A DNA stretch of 64,000 nt from Amblyomma americanum (GCF_052857255.1 NW_027526879.1:62001-126000), one strand, 5' to 3'; shown: positions 1-11,702, counted from the stretch's first letter. Notes: a model not told the origin generated them from the sequence alone. Translations and numbers: made by a program.

Positions 1-1100
1 CGGTCCAGTGTGTCGTAGATGCGAGAGAAGGGTAGACGTCCTTCTTTGTTATGTTGTTCAAGTGGTAGTAATCAATGCAGAATCGAAGTGCTCTGCCTTT
101 CTTTCTCACTAGAACTACCGGTGCCGCCCAGGGGCACTTTGAATGCTGGATGACATCGTTGGGAAGCATTTCTTCCACTTGGTCCCAGATGGCTTGTCGT
201 TATCGCGCCAACACATGGTAGGGGCTTTGGCGGAGAGGTCGGTCGTGCTGATTGGTTATAATGTCATGCTTGGCAGTCGGCGTTTGTCTGACCTTCAGGG
301 ATGTCGAAAAACACTCGCTGTAGCTTCAAAGCAGATTGCGGATCTGGTGTTGTCTGTTCCAGCACAGGGCTGGGTTGATGTAGAAAGTAGGCAAGTTCTC
401 TTGGTCAGGCGACTCTTCTGCAGATTGGTTGGAGAGAGCAAAGGCGTCTCGTATGTCGGATGTTTCGTCTAAGAAAGCAGTCTTCATTCCTCTGTTAATG
501 TGCCAGTATTCTTCACTGAAGTTAGTCAGCAGTACTTTGATTTTGCCATTGTGGAAATGTGCGGTGCCTCTTGTGATGCTGATTCCTCGGTTTAGAAGCA
601 ATTGCTTGTTCCCCTCGGTGATGGCTTCAGTGTTATTGGCTTTCGTGGTGCTTACGATGACGCTTGAGCGGGGTGGGATGCTAACTTGTTCCTCCAGGAC
701 ACTCAGGGCAACGGGATTTTCCAAAGTTCTCATCGAAGGGATGGCCTCGTCCGTGGAAAGCGTGATCAGCTTGGATCACAGGTTGATGATCGCCTTATGC
801 TCACTAAGGAAATCCATGTCCAAGATCACTTCACAGGAACATTGCGTAGCGCAGCGAAGGTCGCAGGATAGGTATGTCCCTTGACAGTCACTCGCGCTGT
901 GCATCGTCCTGATGGCGTAATGACGAGGCCTCGAATTGGTGCGAATTTGTGGGCTGTCCCAAGCGGTCGTGACTTCCCTCAGCTGCGCAGCGAATGTTCC
1001 ATTCATCACCGAGTAATCGGCTTCTGTGTCGGCTAGAGCGGTAACTTTCCGAGGTCAGAATGTCCTGGCTTTTGTGTTGCACATCGTCCGCGGCATCGGG
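1..1100 (-). pseudogene. Ty3/gypsy pol fragment: protease C-terminus, linker, start of reverse transcriptase
   Basis: Read on the minus strand this is the front of a gypsy-type pol. Near 800-850 the frame reads VILDMDFLSEH, matching the C-terminal ILGMDFL block of retropepsin-like proteases. From 733 to 326 follows the linker typical of arthropod gypsy elements. From about 150 to 1 the frame gives WAAPVVLVRKKGRALRFCID followed by YYHLNNITKKDVYPS, which is reverse transcriptase motif 1-2. The pieces lie in different frames and are separated by stops, so the gene is broken. The rest of RT, RNase H and integrase lie beyond the left edge. It is continuous with the gag remnant on its right. Family assignment rests on motifs, not on a search. 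Confidence 0.8.
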
Positions 1101-1407
1101 TCTCGGCTTCGTCGGCTATGTGAATCATGGGTAGGGCGCGTCGTCGAAGCTTTTCTGTGTGGTGGCATCATTTTCAAGGCAGTACGGGTCGTGGTTGAGG
1201 TTGTCATTGTATGTGGCATCGGCCTGTCGGGGGCGGCGTCTGCATGTGGCATTGTCATTGGAGGATCTTTGGCATTTCGCTCGTGAGCAACCTCACCTCC
1301 AGAGGTTGCTGTCTTTAGTTTCTCCTACGGGGGCTGGGAGACCTTCTTCGTACCGTGGCTGCGTAGCTGTGGCGTGGCGACGCAAAACGCGAGGTTGACG
1401 GTGATGG

Positions 1408-2600
1408 TCAGCGCGAAAGGCAGTTTGGCGCATACTCTTCTCGACGCAGGCACTCGTCAATTTCTTGCGGACATTGGCCGAAGCGTGGACGTGGTGAGTC
1501 AGCGGCAAATCCGCGAAGATTGATACGTTGGTACAGGCAGTGACGAAAAATAGGGCCGGCCGCAGTGGAAGCACAACAGCTGATTGTCCGAAGTCCTCCA
1601 GGCGTTGCATTTCCTGGGACTTGAGCACTGCTCGTAGGCTGGGCAGGCGGGAGCTGGGAGGCTGCATTCTGAAACAAGTGGTTCATGTCAAAGAGGACGT
1701 AGGGGGTGTTGGTTTTGGGTTGAGGAGTGCATACTCCAGCGGCGTAGGTCATGGCCTGGGGTTCAGTGGCCGTCGGGGTGCCAAGTGCCTGTTGCACTTC
1801 TTCCCGTACCACATCCATGAGGGTCGCTGTTTGTGGCTGTGGGGATGGTGGCAGCAACCGTCGTAGCTCCTCGCGGACGATTTCGCAGATAGCTTCCTGC
1901 AAGCTGTCGCTGGGAGTGGTCATCGTGTCCGGACTCCGGACAAATTGCAAGAGACATAAGCAGGGCGGTTGTACTGCCGAGTCCAGACGTCAAGGGACTT
2001 CTTGATGGTGCAGGGTTCTTGCATGAACTTCTCAACGGTTTCTGGCGGCTGGCAGATGGGGCTGGCAAGCAGTTGTTCTTTGACGCTGCGCATTATAAAC
2101 TGAACTTTCTTTTCCTCAGTCATATTGAGATCAGCGCGGTGAAAGAGGTGCTTCATTTCTTCGACGCAACCGCGTACGGGCTTGTTCGGAAGCTGGATCC
2201 TGGGCTCGAGGAGTCATTCGGCTCTTTTTTTCCTCACGGCACTGGTGAATGTCTTCAGAAGGTTTCTCTTGAATAGTCCCTATGTCGTTGGGGAAGACTC
2301 GTGGTTTTCATACCACGTGCGTGCTGAGCTCTCCGATGAGAAAAGGACGTGTCCTATTTTAGTCGCATCATCCCAACTGTTGAACGATGCAACGTGCTCA
2401 AATTGGTCTTGTCATTCTTCAGGGTCTTTGCCTGGAGAGCCATTGAATGTTGGCAGCATCTGCGGCTGTTGCAGGACGACTGGGGTCAACGTTTGTGACG
2501 AGGCCATGGTTGACATTGCAGCGTCTTTTCGTTGTCGGATGCAGTCCGGCAGGGTCCCGAACTCAGGCTGCTCTCCCTGGAGACGTCAGCTGGCTGAGAG
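1408..2600 (-). pseudogene. Ty3/gypsy gag remnant
   Basis: The minus strand encodes a retrotransposon Gag (capsid-type RNA-binding structural protein). A likely start methionine is at 2516-2514. The N-terminal part reads LPTFNGSPGKDPEEWQDQFE and then SFNSWDDATKIGHVLF, the typical opening of arachnid gypsy capsids. Further on come MTEEKKVQFIMRSVKEQL and a TIKKSLDVWTRQYNRP block. A zinc-knuckle-like CFHCGR...HC segment lies near 1560. There is an in-frame stop at 2282-2280 and frame changes near 2160 and 1950, so no continuous protein can be made. It precedes the pol remnant in the expected gag-pol order on the same strand. Confidence 0.8.
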
Positions 2601-2689
2601 AACTGGTGGCTCGTCGTCCGGTACAAAGCACAGAGGACTGGCATCACACCTTGAAGGGGGTGTCCAGTACATGGATGGACACCCAGCAC

Positions 2690-2871
2690 CTCCACCAGAT
2701 GTCACAGTGGTGACTGCAATCTGGAGAGCAGAAAGACAGTGAAAATGATATCACAAAACTTTATTTGGGCTGGCTTGTGCCCACAATGGGCTGAATCACT
2801 TTGCGACGGCATAGCAACAAGCATGCTCAGCGGTCATCAAACAGGATGCTCGCCACTCTCGGCCATGCTCA
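2690..2871 (-). repeat. Possible LTR/leader remnant of the gypsy element
   Basis: Upstream of the gag remnant on the minus strand lies an AATAAA (2766-2761) followed by a short leader ending in TCTGGTGGAGGTGCTGGG near 2700. This is the position where the R/U5 end and primer-binding region of a gypsy LTR should be. No second LTR is present, so the limits cannot be fixed. Confidence 0.3.
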
Positions 2872-3406
2872 ATTTAAAGGACTGTTGATACCAAATTTTT
2901 GCTTGTGTGTTTTCTTATTTCAAATGATGCGTTAGACATTCATATACATGGAGCACCCTGTGGTATTCAAGTATGACTGCTAAATAATTTATAATTGAAT
3001 TTCTTCTTGACGCTGTTTTGGTTTCGGTTTTATCGACCGAACGACCGTGACGTCAAGTAGATGTTTCGGTCATGTGATTCACTAGAAAAACTGTAATATA
3101 ATCTCTGACAGGTCATATTTTGTCATTCTAGGTCTTAGAAGAGGCTGGATTTAATGTCGTAATGAATTAAGACTACATATCAACGATTACATTAGTTTTT
3201 CTAGTGGATCACGTGACGAAAACAACTTGACGTCACAGTCATCGGTCAGTTGATAAAACCGAAACAGCACGAGAGAAAAAATTCAATTGTAAATTATTTA
3301 GCAGTTGTAGGCAAATACTACCCAGTAAGCCATGTGTTTTTAATGTCTGACGCATGTTGGACAGTAGAAAACGTGCAATAAAATTAGGTGTCTATAGTCC
3401 TTTAAA
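2872..3406. mobile_element. Long-TIR palindromic MITE
   Basis: The sequence is a large imperfect inverted repeat. The left end ATTTAAAGGACT is mirrored by AGTCCTTTAAAT at the right end. Internal blocks also pair, for example GCGTTAGACATT with AATGTCTGACGC, CTGCTAAATAATT with its complement, and the GTTTCGGTTTTATC / GATAAAACCGAAAC pair. Each arm is roughly 230 bp, leaving a short centre near 3100-3170. There is no coding capacity. A non-autonomous DNA transposon (foldback-type MITE) is the simplest reading. No clear target duplication was seen. Confidence 0.8.
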
Positions 3407-4527
3407 TCTGATGGTGAACTTTCGAGATAAAGCGTGCAAAGTTACAACAGCATTCTCGAACAACATAGAATCGGCTCCGCCTGGATGCGATCAGTAGAGA
3501 TCAATCTGGTCGCATCTTGCATTTTTAACAAAGTGATAAAGCGGCGTACCGGCAGCTTTGAAGAATGAACAAACACAACAAAGCATTGCGTGTAGCCTCC
3601 AGCATAGTGTGAATGATGAAAAAAGAGGGACGACCTTGAAGCACTCAGGACTAGGAAGTAATTTTTGATCACTGTTAACTCAGTGATGCAGGTGAGATTT
3701 GAAAAATTTTTGCATTAGGTTACACCATGAGGGATGCACATGTGCTGCATGCTACACATATTTTGAAACTTTGGTATAGTGTTGCAGCGCCCCTTTAAGA
3801 TAAGCAGTCTTCATTGAATGTGCGCAATAATGCAAGTTAGTCTCCTTGGGCAGGTCCTGCACCATGGTATGGCATACCTGCTTCAGGAGACACTCCCTGC
3901 AGACATCTTGCAGCACCAAGTAAATCTGAGGCTACGCATCCCCTATGTTAACTGCTGTATGTGCAGTTGTATGCATCCAGTGCGTAGATATATTTAAAAT
4001 GCGTGTTTGAGTGCAAAATTTTCAGTGTTGCTCTAAATATCTACTGCCAGCAGTGCTCAGTAAGTTTCCTTGCTGCTGTGACTATCAGCTGGCCTTTAAT
4101 TGTTTCAAAAAAGTAATTTTAATGCAGGAGTGTGAAGGAGCTCGTTTCACTGAAAATCCGGTGTCGGCGTTGTTGACTGTGAGCGAAAATTCCTCCAAAA
4201 TTTCCCAAAGAAGCTAGGAGGCAGGTGGGCCACCTAGGTCACATAAGAAGTAACCTTGTGGTGTCATCACAGCCTGCCCACTGGATTGTGAGCAAACTGA
4301 ACACCGTGGCAGGTGGTAGTTAAATTAATTAATGGTTTGCTCTGGAAGAGGAGCCTAGGTTGTGCAAGCCCTACTAGTGATAGCACCTGCCATTGCAGGG
4401 TAGTAGCGCATTGCTTAACTGCTGCGCCACTGCGTCAGGAGTGGTATGAAGATTCCCATAGATCTCAAGGGAGAATGACGGATTCTAGGTATATCGGCAT
4501 TAACCCATCAAAGTTTTCGTGTCATAC
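3407..4527. other. No feature recognised
   Basis: AT-rich sequence with only short open frames on both strands, none with recognisable motifs. Confidence 0.5.
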
Positions 4528-5053
4528 CCTTAAAGGGGCTGTGAAGGGGGCTCTAATAAAGTTGCGGCATGCCAGGGATATTGAAGCACGCCGCTTCACG
4601 AATAGTGTCCAGCAAGGATTTTTTTAAATGTGCTTTGTAAAGCTGAGTTATCTGTAGTTAAAATTTGAATTTCGGCGTCTTCGCGCCTTTCCCTCTCCTC
4701 TCGTCACTTCTTGCACGCTGGAAGGTAGGCACTCCTTCGCCGACCCCCCTCTGGGAGCGGAGCTTCCCGATCCGCCGGAGATAAGCGGCTTATTGGCCGC
4801 GGTAGCTGCCTGACATCTGAAAGAATCTAACCGATGCCCACCTCTCACCTTGTCTACGCAGATGCGGGGGGCGGAGAAGGATGCGAGCATGAAAAAGTCA
4901 CCGGGAAGGGCTCGCCAACTTTGACGCATGATTGTGGGTCGTCTGCTGCGTGTAGAAGAGTATTATTTGGCTCTGGTTTTCATGACAGCACAGTGCAGTG
5001 ATTAAGGGAGTTAATGTGCTCTCCTCGGAAGGCGTTTCAGCGGCCCTTTAAGG
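4528..5053. mobile_element. MITE family B, copy 1 (TTAAAGGGGC termini)
   Basis: The left end CCTTAAAGGGGCTGTGAA is the inverse of the right end TTCAGCGGCCCTTTAAGG. The interior is GC-rich and holds a G-run/C-run block near 4740-4900. Two other incomplete copies of the same interior occur at 19033-19215 (reverse orientation) and 33557-33955, which confirms a dispersed family. Open frames in it are short and not conserved between copies. Confidence 0.75.
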
Positions 5054-5730
5054 CGGAGCTTAAGTGTCCCCTCCAATTTTCTTTTTCTTTTATATATTTG
5101 TGGCATTGTGCATTCTTTTAAGTTCTTCTGGTAGAAGTACCAATAGTCAGAGAAGCCAGAAATGCTAGAATATATTTGCAAGACTTTGTCATTTAGATTC
5201 TGGTGGCACAATTCTGGTGGCATATTGGACAAGTTGGTGTTGGAGCCCATATCTCATGATATTGCTCAGTGATGGTGTTGCATGTGAAAATATCTGTGAT
5301 GGGTGAAATGCTTATGCTGCTAGCTACGCAGTTATAAAACTCGAACACAGTGCAACATCTACTCATTTACCGACGCTGCTAAGGCTGTGATGCAGACTGT
5401 TGCAATGCATGTTCATTTTTCCAGTCACTAGTGGAAATTACACTTGAAACAAAATAGAACAAGAAAGAGTTGCTTCAGTTGTAAAGCACAATTTATATGT
5501 CAATCAGTGGCAGGTCTTATGGCCCTAGGCTGGAAAGTAGGTAATATATGAACATATTCTGAAAAAGGGTAACATATTGCACAGTTGCTCACAAAGTCTC
5601 CAGCAGTTGCACACTGCAAATGTTAGCTTTGCAGATCCTCATTTTTCTTGCCATTACAGCCTTAAATGCACTGCACACTGCCATTAATTGGTATAGCTTT
5701 ACAATACGCAATGACCTTTTCTTCATTCTA
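5054..5730. other. No feature recognised
   Basis: Unique-looking AT-rich sequence; no coding or RNA signal seen. Confidence 0.5.
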
Positions 5731-5822
5731 AAGAGACTTCCCCTATGCTCCTTGGTTTCAGTGACTGTTGGGTTCCATCATGCATGTCATAACAAGCACC
5801 TCTTTCCAGTCCCTTGTCTGCT
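5731..5822 (+). repeat. SINE family 2, 3' body fragment
   Basis: The block CCCCTATGCTCCTTGGTTTC and the following TGTCATAACAAGCACCTCTT closely resemble 6192-6285, the 3' body of the tRNA-like SINE at 6046. The tRNA-like head is missing here, so this is a 5'-truncated copy. Confidence 0.55.
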
Positions 5823-6045
5823 GAATAATTCATTGGGGGCCTCTAATCTGGCAGTCTTGATGCTATAGGTAGCATAAGAGGGTTTCGCACAGCTTCCTCC
5901 CTCGCCATTCGACCACGTTCTTATGTGAGACTTGCGGCAATACAGGACGTACTACGTCCGTCACTATGGACGAGGGTCGCACTAGTGAACATTCTCAAGG
6001 TTCGCTTACAATACATATAAATACCCCCGAAAGCGCAAGATTGGA

Positions 6046-6285
6046 CAGCTGCCGCAGTAGCTCAGTTGATAGAGCACTGGACGCAAAATTCGGAGGTTAT
6101 GTGTTCAGGTGCCCCTGGCGGCATGTGGTTGTTTTTTCTTCTGCTTTTATTAATCTCCCATTAATAAAAACTACAAAGTTAATTTTTTAAAAAGACATCC
6201 CCTATGGTTCTTGGTTTTGGTGACAGTTGGCTTCCGTCATTTATGTCATAACGCGCACCTCTTTTCATTCCCCTGTCTGCTTTTG
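6046..6285 (+). repeat. tRNA-derived SINE, family 2
   Basis: A tRNA-like head carries an A-box (TAGCTCAGTTGATAGAGC, 6058-6075) and a degenerate B-box around 6102-6112. It is followed by a T-rich linker and a body shared with 5731-5822. The acceptor arm does not pair properly and the B-box is decayed, so it is a SINE and not a working tRNA gene. Confidence 0.65.
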
Positions 6286-7230
6286 TTCATTCTGTATTTT
6301 TTTCTTGCATTATGTATTTTAGAAGAGCATTGTTGTGTCTTATTGTTGAAAATTACTTGCAGCTTGGGGGCCTCCAGTTTGACAAGGAACTACGGTACCT
6401 GATTAGCTACATGACATCTGTCACTACATGGTCAATTAGAGACAAATTTTCCAGGGTGTCACAGATTTCTACTCTCTTGAACATGGAAATGGTGAGTAGA
6501 CTGCAAAAGTTTTTGTGTTGATTCACTCAGCTCACTTACCTTTGCAAATCTTTCATTTGGATTTTGTTTTGTCAGCTCTCTAACAATAGATTTTTACATG
6601 CCACATATACACTTGAGCTATGAGGCATGCCAGAGATGAGGGCTCTGGGTTAGCCTAAATCACATGGCGCTTTTTAACATGCACTGAAATATTAGTACAG
6701 GAGTGTTTTTATATTTCACCGCCATGAAAATACAGCTGCAACAGCTGGGATCGATTATGAAACCTCATGCGCAGGAGCAGAGTACCCACTGTAGCAGGCA
6801 TTGATCAGCTTCCAACAGAACTTCTAGGCAGTACTTGCAGCATTATACTATAGCAGATTGTCACCTCACAGCAGCTATTATGCAATCACTCTGTTTTCTG
6901 TTTGCCACAATTTAGCTTTAAGTTTAGCTTTATTGTTCCTCCAAGCAAAAGTGTCTGTAAGGTCACTTCATTACAGCTTCTTTTTCGTCGCTCAAGCAAG
7001 AGGGTATAGCCGAAAGCCACTGCTAACATTGAATAATCTAAAAAAATTTTCCTGTTATTCTGTTTATCCAGTATCCGCGGTATGCCATCATTGAGCGATA
7101 GATAGAAATTGGCTGTTTAAATGTATCTGTGGCTGTTTAAATGTTTCTCTCTCAAGTTTTTATTAATTTTACATATTGATACAAAAGTTGCACAAGATTC
7201 TTTAGCAAGGAGGCTATCGTAAGCATGCAG
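6286..7230. other. No feature recognised
   Basis: AT-rich non-coding sequence without recognisable repeats or motifs. Confidence 0.5.
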
Positions 7231-7244
7231 AAAACATTCATGTC

Positions 7245-7481
7245 AGCCGCTGCGGTGGCTGAGTGGTTATGACGCTCGGGTGCTGGCCCAAAAAACGCGG
7301 GTTCGATCCCGGCCGCGGCAGTCGAATTTCGATGGAGGTGAAATTCTAGAGGCCCGTGTGCTGTGCGATGTCAGTGCACGTAAAAGAACCCCAGGTGGTC
7401 GAAATTTCCGGAGCCCTTCACTACGGCGTCCCTCATAGCCTGAGTCGCTTTGGGACGTTAAACCCCCATAAACCTAAACCT
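7245..7481 (+). repeat. Ruka-like tRNA-derived SINE with intact target duplication
   Basis: A complete SINE. It has an A-box TGGCTGAGTGG (7256-7266) and a perfect B-box GGTTCGATCCC (7300-7310). The body contains GTGCACGTAAAAGAACCCCA and GTCCCTCATAGCCTGAGTCG, and the tail is a short CCATAAACCTAAACCT stretch. It is flanked by a perfect 14-bp target-site duplication, AAAACATTCATGTC, at 7231-7244 and 7482-7495. This organisation matches the Ruka SINEs described from hard ticks. The intact duplication suggests a fairly young insertion. Truncated relatives occur at 32617 and 60380. Confidence 0.85.
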
Positions 7482-7495
7482 AAAACATTCATGTC

Positions 7496-8223
7496 GGAGT
7501 GTGAAGCCTACTGTCAGAAATGCAGCTCCCTATGCCACATTCAAAGGTTTCATTTGAAGACTGAATAACAAAGGAGATCTGCAGCCTCCTGTAAATGCTG
7601 CATAGGAGTGCTGCATTGCTTTATATGCTCAGTCGGTTACTGTTGCGCTGAGCAGAACATCTATTTTCGCTGGTTTTTTGTTAGTTTTTTTCAGAATCAA
7701 GCTAAGAGAGCTACTGTGGATCAGTGGCTGAGTATTTTCTTACTAAATACATAAGTGTGTTTAGTACCTGGCTGCTGCGACTGCGTTTTGATAGGAACAA
7801 AGCATAATAATGGGCATAGTGTGAGTCTCATTTTTGTTAGAGATCAGTGGATCAGTATATGAATTGAGCACTCTGTTATTGCACCACTCCTAGACTACTT
7901 GGTCATTTGAAAACTGAAAAAAGAAAAAGTGCACCTGTCATGTTACCCATTACAGTCACAGACTGTGTGTACATGGAATATTAGCAGAAATTGTAAAAAC
8001 CTTGAATCAAAGCGATTGCATGAAGTATCAGCAGTCTGCATGGTGCAGTGCTAAGTGAAACACTTTTCCCATGTCTTTTTGCACCTTTCACTCGTTTCCT
8101 CATGTCTTACTACACTCCTGAAGAACATTTACAAAATTTTGAAGATTGTTGTTGGAAACTGGACTGTTTATTAAAAACTTCTCGACATAAGTGTTACACC
8201 ATGAAGGCGTACTTTTTATGTAT
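7496..8223. other. No feature recognised
   Basis: AT-rich sequence with no coding or repeat signal seen. Confidence 0.5.
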
Positions 8224-9329
8224 ATACCGTATAAATGCGTGTAAGGGCCGCACTTTTTTTTTCTAGATTTGAGGGCCAATTTTCGGGGGTGCGGTCCATA
8301 CACGCGATGTGCGAAAAAAAAAATTTAAAGAACACACCAATGAGGGATTAAGTAGCATTTATTCTACATTCAATCTTTACTTGCGGAGTATTCCGACTCT
8401 GAGCTGGTGCTGTGCTCTGGTGCACGCTCATCCCACAAGAAGTCACGCAGCATGTCCGCTGTCAACGTGTAGCCGTTGTTCCGCGCTTCCGTCACATAGC
8501 AGAGCAGCTCTTCTTCCAGTTCGGGAAACTTGCACGGCTTGCCTCGATAAGCCCGCTTTTTACAGCTTGTGTCCCTCAATGCATCCTTTTGGTTGCACCA
8601 TCGTCGAACGCACTTCTCAACCACGTCAAATTTCCTGCCCGCCGCACGCTTGCCGTGTTTGACAGCAAACCCAACCGTGTAGCTATTAAGGTACTTGCCC
8701 ACCATGCTAAAACTGCAGCGCTTGGTAGCAGCACGCGAAAACCACAACTCCCGTGCCTTTGACAACCACAAAAGGCTGGAGCTGGTGATACTGATGCCAA
8801 TATGGATAGCGAGAGCTTGCGGCGGAGGAAGAAGCTGACGATGATGATGATGAGCCACGGCCTCGGGTGCCATTTGTGGGCGGCACCTGGAAGCTCCTGT
8901 GTGCATGCGTCGCCTCTGCGATCAAGCGCACCATTGCTCGCAGCCGGAGCTGGCACGTGCGTTTCGAAGGCTATTCCCGTCTGGGTCGTGGAAAGTTTAG
9001 GTGCGTCCCTTACATGGATATTATTTTTTTTGTAGCAAAAGCTACATTGGCCAGGAACTCGCAGTTTCTCCATGCTCGCATTCCCACTGTGGTCACACCG
9101 CACCACGTCACCAACCACGTGACTAGTCATGTGACCAACCGCATGGCAAATCACGTGACAACTAGCCAGACAACCTAGACTTGCAATCAAGATTAACCAA
9201 GGCTAACCAAGCTATGCCTTAGCTTTCGCTGCATGTATCATGGCATAGCTGAGCTAAGCCACTGCCAATTTTTTAAATATTTCCTTGGGGAAAACGGGCT
9301 GTGGCCCATACACACGTTTATAGGGTATG
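8224..9329 (-). mobile_element. pogo/Tigger-like DNA transposon, internally deleted
   Basis: The ends form a terminal inverted repeat of about 28 bp: left ATACCGTATAAATGCGTGTA AGGGCCGCAC, right (complement) ATACCCTATAAACGTGTGTA TGGGCCACAG. The element is 1.1 kb, too short for a full transposase. It contains on the minus strand a fragment of a pogo-family DNA-binding domain (separate entry). TA dinucleotides are present at both borders, as expected for this superfamily, but they are not diagnostic in such AT-rich DNA. Confidence 0.7.
8400..8706 (-). pseudogene. pogo-type transposase N-terminal DNA-binding fragment
   Basis: The minus-strand frame from about 8706 reads YTVGFAVKHGKRAAGRKF, then VEKCVRRWCNQKDAL, KKRAYRGKPCKFPELEEELL and NGYTLTADMLRDF. 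In this family the first part is the helix-turn-helix DNA-binding domain that recognises the terminal repeats, and the PELEEELL block opens the second (CENP-B-like) helix-turn-helix. Nothing resembling the DDE catalytic domain follows; the frame runs into unrelated sequence near 8400. The upstream part of the open frame (8707-8906) is low-complexity and probably not coding. It lies inside the inverted-repeat element at 8224-9329. Confidence 0.7.
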
Positions 9330-11426
9330 CATTCATCACATTCTGAAATCCTTACTTCAAACTTTCTACTAAAGGACACCCTCTTAAATATTCTGCTGTG
9401 AATTTCAGGTTTCTGAAATCCTGGATATTTGGGGAACCAATGCTGGACCAATGACTTGGAGGCTTACACCCACAGAAGTGAGACAGGTCTTGAGCCTGAG
9501 GTAAACTGGTACTACTCCTTATTGCATTATGAAACATCGTTTTATTCAGAACCAACTAGCCCAGCAGTCTATGCTTAGCACTCATTATTTCATTTTGATG
9601 AAACTGGTGCAGCATGTGAACAAAATTTTGATTCAGAAGAGCTGTCATGAGGATCCTAATTGAAAGTGTCACCATTACTACAGAAGTACCACATGTGCTC
9701 AGGCTGCTGCTGCTTGTTCCATACTGAAAACTTGCTCACTCATCCCTTAACTACACGAGTCTGTGGCATCCCATAACTACACGTCTGTGACGTTGAATAG
9801 GATGTCTTCTCAGAAAATGTCATGTGTGCCTCTGGCTGACTCAGACAAGAAACGACCGCCAACATATCGGCCTGCCGCTGCTTCGGGGCCGTCGAGTAAA
9901 GGCTGCAGACGATTTCGTTTGCTCAAACCACGCTTGAGAGCAGCACGATCATGGCGCGCAAGTGCGTTAGTCACCTGGTTTCTTTTGTATTTCGCGCTTT
10001 CTTTGGAGCTGGGAAAAAAAGACGCACGCGAGGATTTCCTTATCGTAAATGGTGGAATGGGTGTTTCGGAAGGTGCTCGACAACTCTTCAAATGCAATTT
10101 GTCATCTAAAGTCAATATTTATTAATTTAGATAATTAAACTTAATTAAATTATTATTTGCGGAACAGAAAATTGCCTGTGGTGCGCAAGATGGCTGCCAC
10201 CAATATGCAACTGGTTTCTCTCGCCTGTCTCTAATAAGCGATTTTTTAACCCTTGGCTCAAATTAGTTGGGACACCCGGTATATTCTCCCTTAGTGGCAG
10301 CAGTACCATTGGAACAAGTTATAGAAAAATTCAGTTCATTGCTGTAACTGCTGTTATGCTGACACTGGCCTGGTGTTTGGCTTTTCCGGGATGAATTTCA
10401 TGAAAAATTGGTCCAAAAACACATTTGCCATGATGCTCAATGCCGAAACTGCTTTTAGGCCATTCAATTCAAATTATCGTCGGCACACCTTATTAGCTCT
10501 CATCTTTCAGGTCACAACGCTCATATAATTGATGCAAAGCAAAAAGCCTGTTTTCCACTTTATTCCTCTATATTTTACTTACATAATTCATAGGTTTGGT
10601 TGCAATATGCCACTTGTACTTCATGTGCTTCTTTTACTGCCACTATGCAATAGTGAAGCACCTGTTTCATTTGCAATTACAGAAATGATTTCCGTCAAGA
10701 GGACATAAGAAGATTGAAGCTTTAGTTGTATCCAACACTGAGCCTATTGTTGTACTTCGTGTCATAAAAAGGAAAGGCTGGCATTGCTTTGGCCAGTGCA
10801 GGTGACATTTAATTTTTTGTGACAGATGGTGCATAGACCAAAGTCATGCAGTGTATGCACTTATTGTGCATGATATGGAAGGTGCTAAGTACTGCTTAAC
10901 TTTATTTAAAAAGGAAATAAAAAGGCCACGTGGTATTCAACACGTCTCTTTTTATTTTGTCCTCTTACATTGCAGCAATTGTATGTAGTTGATTGAGGAG
11001 CAAAGAATGTGAATGAAAGCCCATGAGCAAACTTTTGAAAGGAGGTCAAATGCAATGAAATAATTACTCCATCCTCTTGGGGAGTCTGATGGCGAATTAC
11101 GCTGGCAGAACAGGAGCAGAGGCAACGAGCAGTGAGGAGCAGAGCAGTAGCACAGCGAGAGTGCGACTTCTTGCTACTCAATTGGAATGTTCCATGCATT
11201 CCAAGAGCAGAGAAGAGGCGAAGGTGTATCACGGGGCATGCCTTCCCAGCATCCCTGCCACAGCTGGCTGAAACCACGCGAATTTGTGCAGAAAGTTTAT
11301 TCCGCGTTTCTGTTTGGCATTGAACCGCTGCCATGGAAATCGAGGCCAAACAGATTCTGCTTTCACTAATTAGGTGCTTTAACAGATCATTCATGATCTT
11401 TCAGTCTTAGAATGTGGACTACTCAC
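9330..11426. other. No gene recognised
   Basis: Non-coding. A GC-richer patch at 9800-10090 has opposite-strand open frames without motifs. Near 10260-10285 the string GTTGGGACACCCGGTATA resembles termini of dispersed arthropod repeats, but I found no partner end. The patch at 11070-11330 has overlapping frames on both strands, none recognisable. Confidence 0.4.
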
Positions 11427-11648
11427 CTCTTCATCCGAATTGGCAGACACTGTTTTCTTGACATATGCCTCAACTTCGGGTCTTTTCTGCGGCAGTGAGA
11501 AGGGTTCTTCAAACATTTTAACCTACACTTCGATGTCTTCATCGCTGCTAGAGCTGCCCGAACTCGAGCCAAAGCAACTATCACTGCTGCCATCGTCCAT
11601 TTCAACAAGTAAATCCACGATTTGACAACTCTTTGCTGCCGTCATTGC
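11427..11648 (-). pseudogene. Possible first exon of an unidentified gene or transposase
   Basis: On the minus strand an ATG at 11648-11646 opens a frame reading MTAAKSCQIVDLLVEMDD, then an acidic serine-rich stretch, one TAG, then VKMFEEPFSLPQKRPEVEAY and VKKTVSANSDEE. It ends at GATGAAGAG followed by a consensus donor GTGAGT (11426-11421). About 50 bp upstream is a TATA-like GATATAAATG. Start codon, open frame and donor together look like a 5' exon, but the in-frame stop makes the present copy doubtful. No downstream exon was recognised. It could be the 5' exon of a DNA-transposon-derived gene; I cannot name the family. Confidence 0.3.
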
Positions 11649-11689
11649 TGACGAAATGAAGAAAACACAACCAGAACAAAAGGATATGA

Positions 11690-11702
11690 CGCATTTATAT
11701 CT
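11690..11702 (-). promoter_or_regulatory. TATA-like box before the putative first exon
   Basis: GAGATATAAATGC on the minus strand lies roughly 45-50 bp before the ATG at 11648. The spacing would suit a short 5' leader. It is supported only by position and motif. Confidence 0.25.

Noticed and set aside
6046..6125. tRNA gene
   Set aside because: A-box is good but the B-box is degenerate, the acceptor arm does not pair, and the body is shared with another SINE fragment.
7245..7320. tRNA gene
   Set aside because: Has A and B boxes but is part of a SINE with a target duplication and no proper cloverleaf.
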